A DNA stretch of 64,000 bases, from IMG/VR virus record IMGVR_UViG_3300021354_000450, positions 62,001-126,000 of that record. One strand, 5' to 3'. This DNA comes from a virus. Shown one piece after another: positions 61,401 to 64,000 of this stretch. Position numbers and translations under genes: made by a program. Numbering within the stretch: position 1 is the stretch's first letter; each line of letters starts with the position of its first letter. Below the pieces are notes generated by a model. It did no database searches, was not told the origin of the DNA, and saw only the letters and a list, made by a program, of their open reading frames with translations.

Positions 61401-62908
61401 AAATTAATTCTTTGTTTATTATTAACAATCGAAACTTTTACTTCATATACTTTTCCACGCACTAATGAATCTTTATCAGCATTAAAAATAACTCGATATC
61501 CCGGTTCTATTTCAACACCATCGATAAAATATCCAGGTGAGTTTTCAACTTGTTTAAATGCATCAGTAGTTGTTGTATCGATTAAATTAATATCATCTTT
61601 ACCTATATTACCAAATTTATATAGTTGAAGACCTGCAATAAATTCAATAATCGGACGTTGCGCTCTTTTATCTGCAGGAAATACAACAGGAACACCGTTT
61701 GCTTTTGCAGTTGCAGAAATAACATCAGAATGAACCCACCGATTATATTTTGACCAAGGATTTCTATCTAATGAAGCACGATTAATTGTAATATAATCAG
61801 GAGTCATTGGAACAAAACTAAAATCGTCAAACGGGTACTCATCAAAAGGTTGAGCATCAAAATTAACATCAAGATTTGTTGTTTCGACACCGATCGGTTG
61901 TAATTTTGAATAGTCAACTAATGTGATCGATGTTCCAACTCCTTCAACAATCCAATCTTTGTTAAGATAAGTTTCAGGTAAAATATTTCCTGAAAAACGA
62001 ACTTTCATTCCATTTGAAAAAGAAACGCCGTTGTTTGATTGGTAAGTTTGTTTTCCGATAATATCAACTTCAACATCAAGTACAGTATTTTCTGAAAGAG
62101 ATTTAATTGCAAATCTGCCAACTGCGGTCGGATTGCCTTCTGCATAGTAAAATAAAGAGGTTGGAGTATAATCATCAATTTTAATAATTACTTGCCCGGT
62201 ACTAACTCCGTTGTTTATTGTTCCTTCAAATAAATTGTCAATCCCTGAAACATATGCAGTTTTAATATAAAAAGGATATACACTATTAACATCAAAAACA
62301 TAGGTTAATCCTCTATATAAAGTTAATAAAGGATTTGTTGTTGCTCCGTCTGGTGAAAAAATTAAACTTTCACCATTTTCAGAATCAGTTACTGTGTATG
62401 TGCTGATAGCATCTTTTTGTTTTCCTAAAATCTCAATTGCATCCGGACCAGTTGGCATCCAATAATATTGACGGAAATTAACAAATTTATCCCAATCAAT
62501 ATGTGGATCAAAAGAGTAAGATTTAGGACGAAATAATTTATCTAAATTTGAAACATTTGCATTATTGAAAGCAAGTTGATTAATAAGATCATCAAAACCT
62601 AAGGACATGTTAATATTGTTATCAATATCACTAAGAACTAACGACGGTTCAAGTTGATAATCTTTTCTTAATTTTGTAGTATCTTCGATATATTCATCAG
62701 TTGTTGGATTATAATTAGGACTTAATCTACTTCCAACAAATCCGTTTATTCTTTTAATTTGCGGTTGCTGAATAAATTGATCAAGTGTACTTGCTAAAAA
62801 TTTTGTATTTTTTTCTGTTCTATGATATGTAGGTAAAAGATCAGCCGATCTACGAGTTGCTGAAGGATTATTAATATCTACTGGATTTATGATATCTTTA
62901 CTGGCCAT
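49439..62908 (-). CDS. Giant virion/adhesin protein (4489 residues) with integrin-like propeller
   Basis: One unbroken 13.5-kb frame. The start (MASKDIINPVD, RSADLLPTYHRTEKNTKFLASTLDQF) is a module I recognise in large structural proteins of marine T4-like phages. The first 2000 residues are a long series of beta domains. Residues about 2125-2570 hold FG-GAP-like repeats (YGQSLAFDPNFGLIIAGAP, NFGWSIAYS...VGAP, DKFGYDIAGN...VSAPG, MFGTSVLTLDDKIYVGAP), as in integrin alpha propellers. From about 2990 to 3720 there are repeated GxGYxxxPxVxI units (for example GSGYTEAPVITI). It ends with NTTPQAKFIAKALAKLPKN. It is likely a very long tail or fibre protein for host binding. No enzyme motif found. 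Confidence 0.82.
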   Translation of the reverse strand: MASKDIINPVDINNPSATRRSADLLPTYHRTEKNTKFLASTLDQFIQQPQIKRINGFVGSRLSPNYNPTTDEYIEDTTKLRKDYQLEPSLVLSDIDNNINMSLGFDDLINQLAFNNANVSNLDKLFRPKSYSFDPHIDWDKFVNFRQYYWMPTGPDAIEILGKQKDAISTYTVTDSENGESLIFSPDGATTNPLLTLYRGLTYVFDVNSVYPFYIKTAYVSGIDNLFEGTINNGVSTGQVIIKIDDYTPTSLFYYAEGNPTAVGRFAIKSLSENTVLDVEVDIIGKQTYQSNNGVSFSNGMKVRFSGNILPETYLNKDWIVEGVGTSITLVDYSKLQPIGVETTNLDVNFDAQPFDEYPFDDFSFVPMTPDYITINRASLDRNPWSKYNRWVHSDVISATAKANGVPVVFPADKRAQRPIIEFIAGLQLYKFGNIGKDDINLIDTTTTDAFKQVENSPGYFIDGVEIEPGYRVIFNADKDSLVRGKVYEVKVSIVNNKQRINLEEVFDSEPKLFEAVSVKQGTEFAGTSWWFDGTTWIFSQQKTGLNQAPLWELYDSSGNKFSDTAIYDSSFAGTKMFGYELGTVYDSVLGFNLAYKNVANVGEYLFKNFYMIDSFTNFVNNTTEVRNVSNGFLKINSLTGETFKTVWTKTVDKAIPILQYQVLTEDLTFIEINSINEPGYVSDLTVEVFINDVKQIHNVDYIKTNNVNRSFIVSTTTFSKNDKVLLKLYTNNTPNANGFYEPPTNLTNNPLNGSIEEFTFTEISDHVKTMVDSIQTFNGVFPGLSNLRDISDVSSFGSRLVSHCNPISFAHYFLGGEVSDNLISSIRKVAIDYNQFKSNLLRNITNLKGNFTPAQSLDIALISMNSTKDDFTSYKNSDMLAFGNNCTTKIFTVNDIKSVRYNISTIFDDTILSQRSVLVYKNDILLTKGYDYIVEKYDPSIRIISSLTKGDIITILDFSNTDGSFVPPTPTKLGLFPKFKPQIYLDDTFVGEPREVLQGHDGSITLTYGDYRDAILLEYETRIYNNIKTEYNSELLDILTIMPSAFRTDNFSQIEITNLLSADFLKWAGYFGVDYISNSIFDELDSFTFNYTGSIDTLSKNPLTGYWRSVYKYFYDTDRPHSHPWEMLGLSEEPSWWKTTYGEAPYTSGNLVMWNDLEKGLNANTGIINPMFARPGLSNIIPVNEYGELISPVDLKLATTPIINVDDPDRIILLRSEQISSNWKVGDQAPAETAWRRSSWWPFTCQLLLALTSPASYSALMFDPSRLEKNISGEYRYQGSFLNPSKVVLFNNTLDDGTRVLASGYSVMLIETGTAKNSNYITELKHDLANLDYRLMVKLGSFVSKDKLSVVIDAVDPSSPYPGSLIPAEDYQIFYNKSNPIQSLGISGFIIQKTKIGWTVRGYDRYCPYFTIFKPFEGNSTQIERVGGESETYVLWDSNTTYNENEIVFYVDRYYRVKQKHNSGTIFTSSYYQGLPSLPTKGGIGVLRRTSFETVETIVPYGKEYQTHQEVYDLILGYGKWLETKGFVFDEYNSTLDQILNYNFSSKEFLYWTTQNWAEDAVITISPFANKLTFRSNIGIVDSIVNNFYEYSLLKADGFPFSKHNFSIVRLDGEFSISTINTQEGIFFAKINVTQKEHAIVFKNFTLFNDVIYDKETGYRQRRVKLKGFVTDNWNGDFFSPGFVFDQAKISDWKKFVDYSISDVVRFSGNYYSANKSISGSEAFDITQWTFLDKKPVSQLLPNFDYKINQFEDFYSLDIDNFDIAQQSMAQHLTGYTPRPYLNYIIGDSIAQYKFYQGFIREKGTKQSLTNLGKASLNRYRSSLNFNEEWAFRIGYYGGYNTFQEIEINLESSKFLENPQIVEFVQEKPVNSETMIYYKDQSDFILTSEDFNISSIFQTTVYDDTIFKVPVAGYVRFDDITATAYNKNSVLDIANNSSLKIGNTIWLGFLENGEWDVLRVTDIPTFISAVSINIPGQSILLTTYYAHQLLPNELISVTNIATEINQCYVVQEVINDNQFVVLSTITSLPSLDNPVLGLVSVFKSSRIKTTDEIDNIPFIDRWNFGENIWVDDNGTGNWEVYKKTNNYIGTAYSSEVSSITAQHFGTSIASHASSNITIISAPDYIPLTSNSYGRVYVMVTDSFGNLQMYDNFTINDVYASYYAEVPGYETTKYGQSLAFDPNFGLIIAGAPFTSRVKALIPNTNKVNPAGESSAFIKTGVVKLSLINKSTFHLLDASVVITLPTLSSNVNFGWSIAYSTSTNKLIVGAPAIETSSPGKVYVFTVGVTSSAITVTQDFLLSHPQDLSDKFGYDIAGNNSLSRIAVSAPGYTSAELTSIGAVYIYNNLQTSPTIITGNDLSIPMGIGDIFGTKVKMSQDGQFLIVASPIAFDPGLGVKTGVVDTFVWNGTKFNHNQRISLPLSSITSTTTFAYDISLNDSADTLVITSIGGAKSKRPTFDNYTERFSTSTITTLGFESNYVNNSESIARKLTTTFDSGSTRFSSKYTNAGSAHVYNRLGTNSTKWIYAQELTSDKITSNTMFGTSVLTLDDKIYVGAPSQIDNGVNFGIGQIFEFNKINKLINSWAVHRSQIPLVDISPIKRAITIDSNSEQIKDYIDVIDPIKGNILGTAAEELRYITHYDPAIYSLGITGVNIDPNTNWIDEHVGELWWDLSTVKFVWSEQGELEYRKNNWNNLFPGSSIDVYEWVRTEYLPSEWSQLADTADGLTQGISGQPKFYDNNIISVKQVYNNVSNSFSNVYYYWVKNKTTVPANVRNRKKPAYEVAQQIADPKSTGAKFLVVISPSAFILANTKPLITSEQINLNISFDTITDSANRHTEWLLLQENDPNSKPNWLLEKKLIDSLLGHDSLGNAVPDPSLPNKLKYGIEVRPRQSLFVDRKEALRNIIEFTNFVLANEIVTGKVNFSNLNEIESIPASDSYDTIVEDIYNFELISTNSLVTAYIEAEIDSNGTIVNVRTTGNSNNTLLNQGFGYKTSPTITILGNGTGAELYANIDMFGRITSVDIINGGKNYDSTTELVVRPYTVVVQTDVNSGGKWAVYEWNSSESKWIKPRTQSYNTPLYWKYVDWKAKDFDPFQNIVSSVAEPYALQVLQTIEEGSYVKVQNGGDGRYLILRKTNGSQGSFDPYWDIVYSENGTIYFLDSLWNSSASLFGWDQNFGWDQSQFDQSPDTEISFILNAIKNDIFINECKIYWNQLFFKAVRYAMSEQKFLDWAFKTTFISVVNQAGSLDQVSTFNLQNVSYFEDFLKEAKPYHTKIRKFTEQYTTTELTNTFNTDFDMPLYYNEATAKFEKVEFENNMLLQYPWKAWFNNFTYQVETISLATGGSGYTSTPDITIVPAYGDTGFGATAVAFISLGKVSQIIVTNPGQGYTATPTVIINGGGSTSLISARAYAQLGNCPVRSNYIRLKFDRITKQREIGTQYVTQSFISDGIDTSYKLDWPPITKKELITFTKNGILQLIDSFTIVFSTELYNPQPNTEYSKLFASLKLSFIPDAGDILEITYPKNLDLYNAASRIEDYYNPSYGMPGKDLAQLMTGIEYSGLQVTGLPFDSSGGWNANNIPWSTTPWDNFGFEEGYTSYKTTSTSTQTFIVPTIISSGTEVNVYLKSNLDSSASGKRIDGVNSTSIVKTLIGLGTGAISTVTMIVPGSGYVAEYTTVFVSAPNTLNGINATVTATITNGLVDIQIVNPGSGYTEAPVITILESINPNHTSSSVTTRAYARATLKSEFTEINSNITTSTITIPKVAFTTSSTQVVLRYSTSDGTVVPSDQDSLDAIVNGGNLENTTALGLSPSEIILDGGSSSTRHITGMNDDGFLNSINSFAPEECVPGQIQEAFGISVYSQPVSSSPLIINKKYYLDGTIRTFDLGICPSTEKSVSVLLNDQIVTSNNYTINYQNNTLTFNSVTPITGWLSITSMQIGTVKLLDSLTSISSLSETVFTSFVRYSEVGSIFVSVNGVSISPPEYSFTNYRGSARITVKRSGTIQVYLFLETTKSFSEITDQIITVPSSNRSIFTLNPIPGNAKPLHNQVFVTKNGKRLKPPVLTYYEVENEQTTFDICKSIDFKLGRIDQSQIEVYINGIEVAALREWNLNEQTNQIEFFPGVLSISDSIAVVVKEGQEYLIQDNQLNLTTPASTGTSIVVTTFTNHDPDFIRTERFNVSESSQYVMQRSCIDASYVWVTYNGSPLTVNLDYSIGPDNRTVTIRNGFYQNSQDYVLITSFADRESTVAYRLFRDILGRTHYKRLSQSNSTVLVRNFSLNDQTIEVEDASVLTEPDPSHNRPGIVLIQKERIEFFIKQGNTLSQLRRSTLGTAPAEIYYAGYEVIDQGTDQTILSTEETQKYTTSTSVLTPSYLLTGITFTSDANFTDQVEVRYQGKLLLKPGLLTVKHDLEIAYDSTSTADISVPSDFNISSTGILTLNTASVTIIEGAKLEVIKRFASSWYDSNSTLAKNTTPQAKFIAKALAKLPKN

Positions 62909-62910
62909 TA

Positions 62911-64000
62911 TTATGAGCTCGCTGTATTGGTAATAATTGATGCTGCAGAATTAATTTCTAACGAAGTTATTGAATCTATAATTTCAATATCATTAGCAGT
63001 TGCACCACTGATTAATATTTCATTTAATTGACATGATATTTCAAATAAACTACCAAATGGAATATTAGGATTCTTAGGAACAATTATAAAGTTTACAATA
63101 TCAGGTGTTAATTGATTTAAAACAAATGTTGCTAATTCTGTAAAATTAAAAGATTGACCAAACTCCCATTTATCTAAACTAAAAAATGAATTTATTGAAT
63201 ATAAGATTCTAGTTTTTAAATCATTATCACTTGTTGGTCTTGCTGGATTACGAACAGCTTTAAATGTTCCTTGTAAATTTGCAGATGCTTGTGTTCCAAA
63301 CAATATTTTATAATTTGCAGGATGATAAACTAATGTATCAGAAATTGATTTAATTGGTTCTAATGAAGAAGAAAAATCATTTTCAAGACTTTGACTAGTA
63401 GGCGGAAGTGGTGCTGCTCCGCTATTTGTTGTTTGAAGCCATTGTCGGTAAGCAGTATCGTATGCCGATGTTAAAACATAAACATCTATAATATTTGACT
63501 TACTCGGATCTATTCTACGTTCTTCTCCACTATTATGCATATAATGAAATTTAATTTTAGAACGACCTGGTCTTGCAAAATAGTTAGTGTTTAACACAAA
63601 TTCATTTGAAGTATATGTTTTAATAACATCAGAACCGTAAAAATAAAATAAATCACCTTCTGATATTGTTTGATAATCAACCCGAGATTCATCAAATAAA
63701 GGCGTAATTGTATCTGTATCTACTAATGAATATCTATTACCATCACTCGACATTTTAAAATAAACAAAATTTATTAAATTTCCTGTTAATGTTCCATCAT
63801 CTGTTGTCGACGGAGAAACAATTATATCAAATGCATCAGGATTATCAATCTGTCCGTCATTATTTGCATCATAAAAACTAACAACAACTTTTTTAGGTTC
63901 AATATACCCGTCAGTTTCAATTATTGAACTACTTATGTGCCATCGAAAATCTTGTGCCAAACCAACTGAATTATTATTTGGAATAGAATTTATTCCTAAT
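62911..64000 (-). CDS. Structural protein upstream of the giant gene, truncated by the window
   Basis: The frame stays open to the window end; an internal TTG at 63960 is not a convincing start, since the frame continues upstream with NSIPNNNSVGLAQDFRWH. The visible 363 residues contain a calcium-loop-like YDANNDGQIDNPDAFD (EF-hand/dockerin type), a beta-rich middle with YFARPGRSKIKFHYMH, and a helical RQWLQTTN segment. It ends three bases before the giant gene starts, so the two are co-transcribed. A structural role is inferred. Confidence 0.7.
   Translation of the reverse strand, partial: LGINSIPNNNSVGLAQDFRWHISSSIIETDGYIEPKKVVVSFYDANNDGQIDNPDAFDIIVSPSTTDDGTLTGNLINFVYFKMSSDGNRYSLVDTDTITPLFDESRVDYQTISEGDLFYFYGSDVIKTYTSNEFVLNTNYFARPGRSKIKFHYMHNSGEERRIDPSKSNIIDVYVLTSAYDTAYRQWLQTTNSGAAPLPPTSQSLENDFSSSLEPIKSISDTLVYHPANYKILFGTQASANLQGTFKAVRNPARPTSDNDLKTRILYSINSFFSLDKWEFGQSFNFTELATFVLNQLTPDIVNFIIVPKNPNIPFGSLFEISCQLNEILISGATANDIEIIDSITSLEINSAASIITNTASS

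Noticed and set aside
1-64000. tRNA genes, CRISPR arrays, insertion sequences
   Set aside because: No cloverleaf, regular repeat-spacer array or transposase was recognised; this was done by eye, so a divergent tRNA could be missed.
1-64000. A bacterial chromosome or prophage origin
   Set aside because: Replication, lysis and tail genes are continuous, with no integrase, repressor or host housekeeping genes beyond those typical of lytic T4-like phages.

Overview
The window is part of a large, AT-rich (about two thirds A+T by eye) tailed-phage genome of the T4-like myovirus type, most like marine T4 relatives (cyanophage- or pelagiphage-like). The reasons are a T4-type replisome (gp43 family B polymerase, gp45-like clamp, gp44 clamp loader, FEN-type 5' nuclease), a DsbA-like protein, a gp31/GroES-like co-chaperonin, PhoH and MazG, plus many short conserved proteins of the marine T4-like type. 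No photosynthesis gene is seen. A GH19 endolysin, spanin-like proteins and lipoproteins with lipoboxes imply a Gram-negative host. No tRNA, rRNA, CRISPR array or transposon was recognised.

Layout. 1-4005 (+): the end of an S8 protease gene, small structural or hypothetical genes, a DnaE-like fragment, GroES, MazG and gp44. 4077-4829 (-): phoH. 4959-6234 (+): two late-type hypotheticals. 6257-9620: lysis cassette (GH19 lysozyme, spanin-like genes, lipoproteins, membrane protein, holin). 9690-13271: proteostasis operon (DnaJ, peptide deformylase, ClpA). 13329-19701: virion-type genes, including a 1085-residue multidomain protein (protease plus three nucleotidyltransferase-type domains) and a HAD nucleotidase. 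19769-23770: DsbA, gp43, gp45. 23928-33758: a 7-deazaguanine DNA-modification region (DpdA-like transglycosylase, QueD-like, FolE, QueE) with a glycosyltransferase, a phosphoribosyltransferase and a cupin, invaded by two homing endonucleases. 33759-34016: remnant of a third. 34055-40542: FEN nuclease, small conserved genes and a MoxR ATPase / VWA-metallopeptidase pair. 40588-64000 (-): tail and adhesin genes, with four tandem paralogues, a 4489-residue giant protein containing an integrin-like beta-propeller, and a gene cut by the window end.

Regulation is unusually readable. Ten sigma70-type promoters, all with exactly 17-base spacers, precede early or middle genes. TAAATA motifs like T4 late promoters precede virion-type genes. 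Several promoters lie inside inverted repeats. The polymerase leader carries two tandem hairpins with different, compensating stems and an identical 8-base loop, in the position of the T4 gp43 autoregulatory operator. At 13282-13324 a hairpin hides a ribosome binding site and has a late-promoter-like motif in its loop, the arrangement known for T4 late genes.

The most novel protein candidates are the 1085-residue multidomain protein, the DnaE-like fragment that ends before the catalytic aspartates, and the QueE with a 34-residue stretch inside its cysteine motif. Names rest on motifs read by eye; no database search was run.
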